Assembly: GCF_900110955.1 (NCBI RefSeq)
Contig: NZ_FOFR01000037.1
Coordinates: forward strand, 1 to 45,414
Length of the DNA: 45,414 nucleotides
Origin: Lentzea xinjiangensis
GTDB lineage: Bacteria; Actinomycetota; Actinomycetes; Mycobacteriales; Pseudonocardiaceae
Direction: 5' to 3'
Under the pieces are notes generated by a model, which worked only from the letters and a program-made list of their open reading frames with translations, was not told the DNA's origin and made no database searches. The position numbers and the translations under genes are program-made. Shown here in pieces: positions 7,154 through 14,779 of the stretch (positions are counted from its first letter, which is position 1; the number at the start of each line of letters is the position of its first letter).

Positions 7154-8601
7154 CCAGCGACCCGGCGCCCGGCGAAGGCAGGGTCTCGGGCAACACGTTC
7201 CACGGACCGGCACCGTTCCAGGTCGGCGACAACAACGTCCAGAACATCCACCTCCACGGGCCGGGCGCGCCGAAGCCGCGGCACCGCCCGCTGGTCCTGG
7301 CGGGTGCCGCGCACACCACGCGGCAGGAGCTCGCCTCGGCGATCCGGCGGAACTGGGACGCGGCGAGGCGTCAGTTCTTCGAGGGCGCGGACGCGCGGTC
7401 CGAGGGGTGGCTCGGCCTCCTCGCCTGGCTGCGCGCCCTCGACGACCTCAGCCCGGCGGACCTCGGCGCACTGGTCGAACTGATCGACCACCGGCTGCGG
7501 AACGACGCCCTGCCGGCTGACGTGAAGCTCCTCCACCTGCTCTGCTGGCTCGACCCCGAGGGCGAGGCGACCTACCGGGGAGACCGGGTGACCGTCCCCG
7601 GGCTGATCGACGCCTGCCTGGGCGAGCGGGAGACGCCCCTCGCCCAGGACCTGTTCCGGTACCCGCTGCTGGACGCGCTGTCCCGGTTCCGGGAACTGCA
7701 CGCGCTCTCCGGCGTGCAGGACGCGTGGGACGACCGCTGCCGGTGGTGGGAGGGACTCGGCTATCGGGTTCCCGTGAAGACGAACGCCGCCCGCCTGCTC
7801 CTCTTGTCGGTGCTCGACGACCCCCGTGCCTCGGAACGGCTGCGGAAGCGCGCCAAGGCGTTCCCCGTGCCCGACGAGCCGGTCGAGTGGTACGAGAAGC
7901 TGCTGGACCGCGTCGGCGGTGCGGACACGCCGCTCGCCCAGGTCGTCCGCATCATGTACGCGAAGTCCGCGGCGGACGACGTCCTGTGGGAGCGGGAGCG
8001 GAGGCAGGCCGAACGAGAACTGCGCGAACGGGAGCGGACGCAGTGGGAGCGGCGATGCGCACTGGATGCTTACCAGACCCGGCGCACCACTCCCGAGGCC
8101 CAACGGCTCGCGGTCCTGCGCGCCGCGGCGTGGCACGGCATGTGGGGTGTGTTCACGGCCATCGGCTACTGGCTCGCATGGGGGAAGGACGGCGTCTTCC
8201 CGGCTACCAGGGCGATGTACTTCCAGATCGCGGTCCTGACGCTCGCCGCCCTCGTCAACCGCATTCCGCAGGTCCGACAGCTCGGTTCGGCCTACCGGCC
8301 GCCCGTCCTGCACGTCCTCAAGTGGCTGCCCACGACCTTCGCGGGCCTGCGCCGGGCGCTGGGGAAGCTCGTGCTCCTCGGCTCCTTCCTCTTCGTGCAG
8401 GACCTGCTCGCCGAACTCGTGATCATCCCGTTCCACGAGAAGCCGAACGTCACCCACACCGGGGCGACACTCGCGTCGATCCCCTTCTTCCTGCTCTTCA
8501 TCGCGGGGCCCGCCCTCGTGCTGATCAACGGGTACGGAGCGCGCACCTGGGACGAGGAACACCAGCGCTGGATGCAGCGGTTCCGCCAGTCCAGTGAATG
8601 A
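7150..8601 (+). CDS. Membrane protein with N-terminal RHIM-like motif, probable effector partner
   Basis: The GTG at 7150 overlaps the TGA of the upstream gene (GTGA), giving 483 residues; the open frame upstream of it is not coding. Residues about 13-35 (SGNTFHGPAPFQVGDNN, then VQNIHLHG) repeat the motif at the end of the upstream protein. A helical domain rich in Trp and Leu follows (about 50-260), then a charged coiled-coil-like stretch (RERRQAERELRERERTQWER, about 278-297). The C-terminal part has four or so hydrophobic segments (about 318-480, e.g. LVLLGSFLFVQDLLAELVII and SIPFFLLFIAGPALVLI). The architecture suggests a membrane-acting effector triggered by homotypic motif assembly. No enzymatic motif is seen. 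Biological role, possibly phage defence or cell-fate control, is inference. Confidence 0.65.
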   Translation: MTSDPAPGEGRVSGNTFHGPAPFQVGDNNVQNIHLHGPGAPKPRHRPLVLAGAAHTTRQELASAIRRNWDAARRQFFEGADARSEGWLGLLAWLRALDDLSPADLGALVELIDHRLRNDALPADVKLLHLLCWLDPEGEATYRGDRVTVPGLIDACLGERETPLAQDLFRYPLLDALSRFRELHALSGVQDAWDDRCRWWEGLGYRVPVKTNAARLLLLSVLDDPRASERLRKRAKAFPVPDEPVEWYEKLLDRVGGADTPLAQVVRIMYAKSAADDVLWERERRQAERELRERERTQWERRCALDAYQTRRTTPEAQRLAVLRAAAWHGMWGVFTAIGYWLAWGKDGVFPATRAMYFQIAVLTLAALVNRIPQVRQLGSAYRPPVLHVLKWLPTTFAGLRRALGKLVLLGSFLFVQDLLAELVIIPFHEKPNVTHTGATLASIPFFLLFIAGPALVLINGYGARTWDEEHQRWMQRFRQSSE

Positions 8602-8639
8602 CCGGCCCCTCGGCCCTCCCGGTGCTCCAGGTGGTGCCA

Positions 8640-8809
8640 GCCGCCTGGACGAAGCTGCGGGCCAATGGGTTCCGGCTGGTCTTCGGCCAGGCCACGGCGA
8701 TCTCGCTCGGCGGGCGGTCGGCCAGCGGGACGACGACCAGGCCGACCGGCAGCGGTTGGTCGACGGGGCCACCGCGGAGCTCCCGTTCCACACGACTGCC
8801 CGCAGGCAT
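8640..8809 (-). pseudogene. C-terminal remnant of a LysR-type regulator
   Basis: The minus strand reads VGLVVVPLADRPPSEIAVAW followed by PKTSRNPLARSFVQAA. This corresponds to the end of the LysR substrate-binding domain (usual pattern: G-hydrophobic-x-hydrophobic-P-L, then W-x-x-x-x-R-N-P-hydrophobic-x-x-x-F-hydrophobic). No helix-turn-helix or start is present, and the frame runs on without the usual stop into the neighbouring gene's DNA. It is a fragment left by rearrangement next to an IS remnant. Confidence 0.45.
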
Positions 8810-8855
8810 TCCTGGATGGTGCGCATGACCGCTGAGGCGTCGTCGTGCGCTTCGC

Positions 8856-9130
8856 CTAGTGGGAGACGTAGCGGTTCAGCACTGACTTCGGGTGCCGCTC
8901 ATTGATGATCAGCAACCGGTCGGGAGCTCGCGTCTAATGGTGCCGACGAACCGTTCCACGTAGCAGTTCGCCTGCGGACTTCTCGGTGGGATCTTCACGA
9001 CGTCGATGCCGGCGTCAGCGGAAACGGAATCGAATGATGCGCGGCCGACCACTCCGGTTCGGGTAGGTCCACTTCTTGGCGACCAGGCGCCGATGCCGTC
9101 GCAACACCGCGCCAGGAGACACAACCGGTA
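8856..9130 (-). pseudogene. Degenerate integrase-core (rve) transposase remnant
   Basis: Three minus-strand pieces in different frames belong to one IS transposase. GAVLRRHRRLVAKKWTYPNR followed by SGRP (about 9035-9115) is the N-terminal linker region. AGIDVVKIPPRSPQANCYVE followed by RFVGTIRREL is the catalytic-core C-terminal part with its final Glu. LLIINERHPKSVLNRYVSH ends at a TAG at 8856. The central core (about 200 residues with the first two acidic residues) is deleted and two frameshifts separate the pieces. It is dead and probably helped to erode the flanking LysR fragment and the gene at 9328. Confidence 0.7.
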
Positions 9131-9327
9131 CCCACGCAGCCACCCCCGGCGACTGCCGCACTAACGCGGCCAGAACCGCACGATCAGCTCAATTCAACCG
9201 AGACAGCGCCGACCTCGACGAAACACCGCGACTTCGTGTCGCAACACCAGCAACTCGACGTCCTTGGCCGCCGCGGACCGGCCGAGCAGAACCAGCCAGC
9301 CACCGAGCCGAACGCCCGTCATGGAAG

Positions 9328-10071
9328 GCTCCCGGCGCCTACCTGAACTTCCCAGTCACGACGCTGCTGCCCTACAACGGTGGCGTCGTGGAGGTCGACG
9401 CCGCGCTCTACCGCGCCTCCGGAACCGGGCCCATCGGGATCGCTGCGAAGGTCGTCAGCGGGCTCGCATCGTTGATCGGCCCGCCGTTGAGCATGGCGGG
9501 CACCATCGCCGACAAGGTCTCCGACGGCCTCGACGTGATCCTTGAGTCACAGGACGACGACCCGGTCCTTGGGCTGCACTGGACCATGGTTTCGGCGGGC
9601 GGCGGAGGGCAGGTCCTCCGGCCTGGCCACCTCCTGGTGGCCAACACGCCCCAGGGCAGTCTGCCCGAGGACCTCAACATCGTGAACGACCGGCTGCACG
9701 CCGGCGGAACCCCATTGACAGGAGTTGATTTCCTGGTACTGCGCATCGAATGCCGCACCGAACGGGACGAGTACTGGCTCCCGGAACTCGAGGAGCTCCG
9801 AGTGCGTGCGGTCGACGCGTATCTGCAGGGACAGCTGGAAACCTTCAACAACCTCCGCATCACGGCCATCAGCCGGGCGATGACGTGTCCCGACCACAGC
9901 CGCCAGGACACGGTCCGGCTCGCGAAGCTAGTCGCGGACCGGATCGACGAGGTGAAGCAGGTCGGAGCCGTGCCACGTGAGGAATCCGGACTGGCACGCG
10001 TGCTGTCTTCCGAGCTACCGCATCACGACGAGGTGCACGGGATGACCTTGGCAGACCTCATCGACACCTGA
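9328..10071 (+). CDS. Conserved hypothetical protein, probably 5'-truncated
   Basis: A well-structured protein sequence begins at about 9328-9343 (APGAYLNFPVTTLLPYNGG) and runs to the TGA at 10069-10071. It includes a hydrophobic/glycine-rich helix (PIGIAAKVVSGLASLIGPPL), WTMVSAGGGGQVLRPGHLLV and a helical charged C-terminus (ISRAMTCPDHSRQDTVRLAK). No start codon with a ribosome binding site lies at the edge of the conserved part. The open frame continues upstream to an ATG at 9076, but that DNA is IS remnant. The first in-frame internal start is a GTG at 9388. I do not recognise the family. The likeliest reading is a gene whose 5' end was removed by the IS event; a start at 9388 is the alternative. 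Confidence 0.5.
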   Translation, partial: APGAYLNFPVTTLLPYNGGVVEVDAALYRASGTGPIGIAAKVVSGLASLIGPPLSMAGTIADKVSDGLDVILESQDDDPVLGLHWTMVSAGGGGQVLRPGHLLVANTPQGSLPEDLNIVNDRLHAGGTPLTGVDFLVLRIECRTERDEYWLPELEELRVRAVDAYLQGQLETFNNLRITAISRAMTCPDHSRQDTVRLAKLVADRIDEVKQVGAVPREESGLARVLSSELPHHDEVHGMTLADLIDT

Positions 10072-10400
10072 ACCGCCACAACGTAACGCCATCTTGCGCG
10101 AGTACGTCAGCCCAGCTCGCGTACGTCTGTACGGCATTCCGATGTCACCGACAGCAAGCACCAGGGTGATGTGAACACGGCTCAGCGACCTGACCTGCGC
10201 AGCAGGCTGAGGCGAGTTCATGCCCGTCGAAGTTTGGTCTTCCCAGAATCGCCAACGCTGCGCCCCGGCATCTGGATAACGGTACTGCCGATCAAGGTCA
10301 CGCCTTACCAGTACCTCGCCACAGGTGATCCAGAGCGCCGCAGGCATCCGGACGAGCGGCCGCGGTGCGAGGACGCCGGACTCGATCTGACCGGTCCTTC
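10072..10400. other. Intergenic stretch between convergent genes
   Basis: No gene, repeat or clear terminator hairpin could be supported in these 330 bases. Open frames on both strands lack recognisable signatures. The stretch marks the left boundary of the peptide biosynthesis cluster. Confidence 0.4.
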
Positions 10401-11909
10401 CTACGCTCGTTCGAGACCTCTGCCTTGAGCGGCAGGACGTCCGGCGGCGGCGAGCACGGCTCGGTCGATCTTGCCGCTCGCCGCTCGCGGCAGCTCGGTG
10501 TGGACGCGGAACCGGCCGGGCACCATGTGAGCGGGCAGGCTTGCCCTCAGGTGGGCGCGCAACTCCGCGGCGGCGACCGGCGCGCCCCGCGGGACGACAT
10601 GTGCTTCCAGCACCGGTTCGGCCAGCCGGTTCGCGCCGAGCACGACCGCGCACTCCAGCACCCCGGGGTGGACGGACAGCGTCGCCTCGATCTCGCCGCA
10701 CTCGATGCGGAACCCGCGCAGCTGCACCTGGCCGTCGCGACGGCCGACGTAGTGCAACCGGCCGTCTTCGTCGAGCACGCCCCAGTCGCCGCTGCGGTAC
10801 ACCAGTCCGTCCACATCGGACATCCGGACGAAGCGACGTCCGGTCAGCTCGGGCCGGTTGAGGTAACCGTGCGAGACGCCGGCACCCGCGATGAGCATCT
10901 CCCCCGCCGTGCCCGGCGGCACCGGGCGCAGGTCGTCGTCCACGACGATCACGCGCAGGTGCGCCAGCGGCGTGCCGATCGGGGTGGCGTCACGGCGCGG
11001 CCGGGTGCGGCCGGGGGTCAGCACGGCGTGCGTCACGTGCACGGTGGTCTCGGTGATGCCGTACATGTTCACCACCGTCGCGCCGGGCGCCCAGCCTGCG
11101 GCGAACCACCGCTCCACCGCGGCCGGGTTCACCGCCTCGCCGCCGAACACCACGTACCGCAGGCACGGCAGCGCGAGCGGCTCGTCCTCCAGTGCGGCCA
11201 CCAGGTACCCGAACGAGGTCGGCACCTGGCTCAGCACCGTCACCGACTCCTCGGCGAGCAGGCGGGCGAACGCCGGTGGGCTGGCCCCGGTCTCGGCCGG
11301 TACTACCACCAGCCGGCCTCCGTGCAGCAACGCGCCCCACAGCTCCCAGACGCTGAAGTCGAAGCTCGGCGAGTGGAACAGCGTCCACACGTCGGCGGCG
11401 TCGAACTCGTAGCGCTCGTCGCAGGCGTCGATCAGCGCGAGCACCTGCCGGTGTCCGACCAGCACCCCCTTGGGCGCACCGGTGGACCCGGACGTGTAGA
11501 TGACGTACGCGATGTCGTCGGGCAGTTCGGTGGGAGCGACAGCGCCGGTGGCGCGGACGGCGAACGCTTCGCCGTCCGGGGTCACCACCGCGGCGACGCC
11601 GGAGTCGTCCAGGACGTACTCCTGGCGCTCGGCCGGGTAGGCGGGATCGACCGGCACGTAGCCGCAGCCGGCCAGCATGATGCCGAGCACGCCGACGACG
11701 AACTCGGCGCTGCGCGGCACCCGCAGGGCCACCAGCGATCCCGGCGGCACGTCCAGCGCGCGCAGGTCGGCCGCGAGCGACCGCGCACGGTCGAAAACCT
11801 CGGCGTAGCGCAGATGCCGGCCGTGGTCGGACACCGCGACCGCGTCGGCGAAGCGGTCGGCCACGGCGGCGAACCGCTCGTGCAGGGTCTCGGTCGCGAG
11901 CTGGGTCAT
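10401..11909 (-). CDS. Free-standing NRPS adenylation enzyme, threonine-type specificity code
   Basis: ATG at 11909, 502 residues: a single adenylation domain without carrier or condensation domain. Core motifs are intact: YVIYTSGSTGAPKGV (A3), FDFSVWELWG (A4), NMYGITETTVHVT (A5), YRSGDWGVLDEDGRLHYVGR (A7), RDGQVQLRGFRIECGEIE (A8) and ASGKIDRAVL (A10). Lining up the pocket by eye on the GrsA-PheA scheme gives D-F-W-S-V-G-M-V-H-K, close to the threonine code DFWNIGMVHK. A lone A enzyme must load a carrier elsewhere; the module at 32274-35090, which has a ruined A domain and an intact T domain, is the obvious partner. The upstream DNA has one CGATAAG heptamer (minus orientation, 11952-11958) opposite the SARP-type operator of the divergent operon. 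Confidence 0.9.
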   Translation of the reverse strand: MTQLATETLHERFAAVADRFADAVAVSDHGRHLRYAEVFDRARSLAADLRALDVPPGSLVALRVPRSAEFVVGVLGIMLAGCGYVPVDPAYPAERQEYVLDDSGVAAVVTPDGEAFAVRATGAVAPTELPDDIAYVIYTSGSTGAPKGVLVGHRQVLALIDACDERYEFDAADVWTLFHSPSFDFSVWELWGALLHGGRLVVVPAETGASPPAFARLLAEESVTVLSQVPTSFGYLVAALEDEPLALPCLRYVVFGGEAVNPAAVERWFAAGWAPGATVVNMYGITETTVHVTHAVLTPGRTRPRRDATPIGTPLAHLRVIVVDDDLRPVPPGTAGEMLIAGAGVSHGYLNRPELTGRRFVRMSDVDGLVYRSGDWGVLDEDGRLHYVGRRDGQVQLRGFRIECGEIEATLSVHPGVLECAVVLGANRLAEPVLEAHVVPRGAPVAAAELRAHLRASLPAHMVPGRFRVHTELPRAASGKIDRAVLAAAGRPAAQGRGLERA

Positions 11910-11982
11910 AGAGCCGATTGTGGTGGCCGCCGACGAGCCGGGGCAACGGCTCTTATCGACCGGTCGCGTAGCTGCTGACCTG

Positions 11983-12011
11983 CGATAAGACATCGATAAC
12001 CGGTCGATGCC
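11983..12011 (+). promoter_or_regulatory. Probable SARP operator, three heptamers at 11-bp period
   Basis: Direct heptamers CGATAAG (11983), CGATAAC (11994) and CGATGCC (12005) are each separated by four bases, giving exact 11-bp periodicity as in SARP binding sites. The last repeat ends 46 bp before the ATG at 12058. Three similar sites occur elsewhere in the window, and a SARP gene is present (40057-43053). Confidence 0.7.
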
Positions 12012-12057
12012 GCACGTGGTGATCGTGCTGGGGACACGCCGACACCGAGGAGGAACC

Positions 12058-12420
12058 ATGCCCGCGCAGACCAGTGTCGAGAAAGTTCGCAGCTACTACA
12101 CGTGCGTCGACAAAGGAGACGTGCCGGGGCTGCTGGCGCTGTTCGCGCCGGACGCGGTGTACCACCGGCCCGGCTACCCGCCGATGAACGGCCGCACCGA
12201 GCTGTCGCGCTTCTACCGGGGCGACCGGGTGATCGAGACCGGCGGGCACACGCTCAACAGCGTCACCGCCGACGACGGCGGGGTGGCCGTACAGGGCACG
12301 TTCGCCGGGGTGCTGAAGGACGGCTGCGAGGTGAGCCTGCGCTTCGCCGACTTCTTCGCGTTCACCGACGACGGGCTGTTCGCCCGCCGCGACACCTTCT
12401 TCTTCTCGCCGATGGTGTGA
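12058..12420 (+). CDS. SnoaL-like (NTF2-fold) protein
   Basis: ATG at 12058 with GAGGAGG seven bases before; 120 residues. It matches the SnoaL-like/nuclear-transport-factor-2 family: an N-terminal helix VEKVRSYYTCVDKGDVPGLL, then ALFAPDAVYHRPGYPPMNGR, ELSRFYRG and a C-terminal beta-sheet with KDGCEVSLRFADFFAFTDDG. Members are small cone-shaped proteins acting as hydrolases, isomerases, cyclases or binding proteins; the substrate cannot be told from sequence. It is the first gene of a plus-strand operon directly behind a SARP-type operator. Only one base separates it from the aminotransferase gene, so it probably acts in making or tailoring a precursor amino acid. Confidence 0.8.
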   Translation: MPAQTSVEKVRSYYTCVDKGDVPGLLALFAPDAVYHRPGYPPMNGRTELSRFYRGDRVIETGGHTLNSVTADDGGVAVQGTFAGVLKDGCEVSLRFADFFAFTDDGLFARRDTFFFSPMV

Positions 12421-12421
12421 C

Positions 12422-13540
12422 GTGGCCGCTCAGAGCACGATGACCCCGGCGAGCCCCTGGACCACCCGCCCCGCGCCGCGCCGGCTGTCCACGGCGGACA
12501 TCGCCGCGCGCTGCGCCACACCCGCCTTCGGCGAGGTGCTGACCGAGCACATGGTCTCGTTGCGCTGGTCGGCCGGCGACGGCTGGCACGCCGGCGAGGT
12601 GCTGCCCCACGCCCCGATCGCGATGGACCCGGCGATGGTCGGCCTGCACTACGGGCAGGTCGTGTTCGAGGGCCTGAAGGCCTACCACCAGCCCGACGGG
12701 TCGGTGGCCGCGTTCCGGCCCGAGGACCACGCGCGCCGGTTCCGCCGCTCGGCCGCGCGCCTCGCCATGCCGGAACTGCCCGAGGAGCTGTTCCTGGAGT
12801 CGTTGGCCGCGCTGGTCGACGTCGACCGCGCCTGGGTGCCGGCCGCGGACACCCGCAGCCTCTACCTGCGGCCGATTCTGTACGCCACCGACGCCAGCCT
12901 GGCGCTGCGCCCTGCTCGCGAGTACCGGTACCTGTTGCTGGCGCTGGTGACGGAGAACTTCTTCGGCGCCGGCTCGCCGCCGGTGTCGGTGTGGGCAGGC
13001 ACCGGCTACAGCCGGGCCGCACGCGGCGGCACCGGCGAGGCGAAGTGCGCCGGCAACTACGCGGGCGGGTTCCTCGCGCAGGCCGAAGCCGCCGAGCACG
13101 GCTGCCAGCAGGTCGTCTGGCTCGACGCCGCCGAGCACCGCCTCGTCGAGGAGATGGGCGGCATGAACATCTTCTTCGTCGTCGACGGCGCGCTGGTCAC
13201 CCCGCCGCTGTCCGGGACGCTGCTGCCGGGCGTCACCCGGGAGTCGGTGCTGACGCTCGCCGCACGGGCCGGGCTCGCGGTGCGCGAGCAGCCGGTACCG
13301 CTCGCCGACGTGCTGGCCGGGTGTGCCGACGGGACGATCACCGAGGCGTTCGCGTGCGGCACGGCGGCGGTGGTGACCCCGATCGGGCGGGTGGTGACCG
13401 AAGAGGGCGAGTGGCGGGTCGGTGACGGCGCCACCGGTCCGGTGACCGGGCGGCTGCGCGCCCACCTCGTCGATCTGCACCTCGGCCGGGCTCCCGATCC
13501 GGACGGCTGGCGGTACCGGCTCGCCGGACCGCTCGGCTGA
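12422..13540 (+). CDS. ilvE: Branched-chain amino acid aminotransferase, class IV PLP
   Basis: GTG at 12422 (an ATG six codons later is possible); 372 residues, the normal length for the IlvE family. Typical blocks are present: HYGQVVFEGLKAYHQPDGSV, FRPEDHARRFRRSAARLAMP, LYLRPILYATDASL, GEAKCAGNYAGG with the PLP lysine near residue 208, EEMGGMNIFFV, and FACGTAAVVTPIG near the C-terminus. The enzyme exchanges amino groups between glutamate and branched-chain 2-oxo acids. A copy inside a peptide cluster suggests supply of Val/Leu/Ile or a related non-proteinogenic residue. This fits the hydrophobic pocket of the loading module at 35084-36955. It is co-transcribed with its neighbours (1-bp and 15-bp gaps). 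Confidence 0.9.
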   Translation: MAAQSTMTPASPWTTRPAPRRLSTADIAARCATPAFGEVLTEHMVSLRWSAGDGWHAGEVLPHAPIAMDPAMVGLHYGQVVFEGLKAYHQPDGSVAAFRPEDHARRFRRSAARLAMPELPEELFLESLAALVDVDRAWVPAADTRSLYLRPILYATDASLALRPAREYRYLLLALVTENFFGAGSPPVSVWAGTGYSRAARGGTGEAKCAGNYAGGFLAQAEAAEHGCQQVVWLDAAEHRLVEEMGGMNIFFVVDGALVTPPLSGTLLPGVTRESVLTLAARAGLAVREQPVPLADVLAGCADGTITEAFACGTAAVVTPIGRVVTEEGEWRVGDGATGPVTGRLRAHLVDLHLGRAPDPDGWRYRLAGPLG

Positions 13541-13555
13541 CCGGGTGGCGCTTTC

Positions 13556-14779
13556 ATGATCCGCGAGCTGCTCGCCGACCGCGACACCCGCCGGTACTTC
13601 GTCGGTCAGACCTTCTCGCTGTTCGGCGACACGTCGATGTGGCTGGCCGCGGGCATCTGGGTCAAGCAGCTCACCGGCAGCGACGCGGCGGCGGGCATGA
13701 CCTATTTCTTCTTCGCGCTGCCCGCCGTCGCCGCGCCGCTGTTCGGGTTGCTCGTGGACCGGGTGCGCCGACGCAGGCTGCTGATCGGGGTCAACCTGGC
13801 CGGTGCCCTGGTCGTGCTGTCACTGCTGGGAGTGGCCGGACCGGAACAACTGTGGCTGCTCTACGCGGTGATGGTGCTCTACGGCTGCTGCGAGTGTCTG
13901 GTCGGTGCGGCACAACAGGCCCTGCTGGCGACGTTCGTGCCGACGCGGCTGCTCGCCGACGCCAACGCGACGCTGCGCACGATCCGGGAGGGGCTGCGCA
14001 TCGTCGCGCCGCTGGCCGGTGCCGCGCTGTTCGCCTGGGCGGGCGGCGCCGCGATCGCCGTGGTGGACGCGATCACGTTCCTGGTCGCGGCGTGGTGCCT
14101 GTGGCGCATGCGGATCGTCGAGCCGCGCCCGGAGCGCACCCCCGGAACGCGGATGGCGGCCGAGCTCGCAGCCGGCTTCCGGTTCCTCACCGGCAAGGTC
14201 GACCTGCGGCGGCTGACGATCGGCGCGGCAGTCGCGATGACCGTCTTCGGCTTCACCGAGTCCGCCGTGTACGCCGTGCTGGAACGCGGGCTGCAGAAGC
14301 CGCCCGAGTTCTTCGGTGTGCTCGCGAGCGTGCAGGGCGTCGGCTCGGTGGTGGGCGGGGTGACCGCGGCGCTGCTGCTGCGCAGGCGTGCCGAGCACGA
14401 GGTCGTGGCCGCGGGCCTCGTCGCGTCCGCGATCGGCGTGCTGTGCTGGACGCTGCCGAGCCTGCCCGCGGTCCTGGCCGGTGCGGCGGCCGGCGGGCTC
14501 GGCCTGCCGTGGATCGTGATCGGCGCGCTGACGCTGCTGCAGCGCCGCGCCCCCAACAACCTGCAGGGCCGGGTGTACACGTCGTTCGACGTGACCACGA
14601 CCGTGCCCCAGACCGCGTCCATCGCGCTCGGCGCGTCGCTCATCACGGTGCTCGACCACCGGGTGCTGCTGATCGCCGAGGCGGTGGTGCTGCTGCTGAG
14701 CACCGCGCTGGTGCTCCGGATCCGAACGGCGGACCGGACCCGGCTCGACCCGGAGGTGTCGCCGTGCCCGACCACCTGA
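13556..14779 (+). CDS. MFS exporter (EntS/MFS_3-like)
   Basis: ATG at 13556, 407 residues with about 12 hydrophobic segments. Typical features are an N-terminal LFGDTSMWLAAGIWVKQLTG segment, the loop GLLVDRVRRRRLL (the MFS D-R-x-x-R/K-R motif between helices 2 and 3), FVPTRLLADANATLRTIREG, and GRVYTSFDVTTTVPQT in the C-terminal half. The group includes drug and siderophore exporters. Placed inside the operon with precursor genes, it most likely exports the peptide product or gives self-protection. Its stop overlaps the start of the next gene by 16 bases, so translation is probably coupled. Confidence 0.85.
   Translation: MIRELLADRDTRRYFVGQTFSLFGDTSMWLAAGIWVKQLTGSDAAAGMTYFFFALPAVAAPLFGLLVDRVRRRRLLIGVNLAGALVVLSLLGVAGPEQLWLLYAVMVLYGCCECLVGAAQQALLATFVPTRLLADANATLRTIREGLRIVAPLAGAALFAWAGGAAIAVVDAITFLVAAWCLWRMRIVEPRPERTPGTRMAAELAAGFRFLTGKVDLRRLTIGAAVAMTVFGFTESAVYAVLERGLQKPPEFFGVLASVQGVGSVVGGVTAALLLRRRAEHEVVAAGLVASAIGVLCWTLPSLPAVLAGAAAGGLGLPWIVIGALTLLQRRAPNNLQGRVYTSFDVTTTVPQTASIALGASLITVLDHRVLLIAEAVVLLLSTALVLRIRTADRTRLDPEVSPCPTT

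Noticed and set aside
9076..9327. ATG at 9076 as start of the hypothetical gene
   Set aside because: The first 80 codons lie in IS-remnant DNA and read as low-complexity Arg/Thr/Ala without similarity to a protein domain.
13639..14763. Long upstream extension of the threonine-synthase-like frame
   Set aside because: Arg/Gly/Ala-rich reading through the exporter gene; the conserved zinc ribbon starts after the GTG at 14764.
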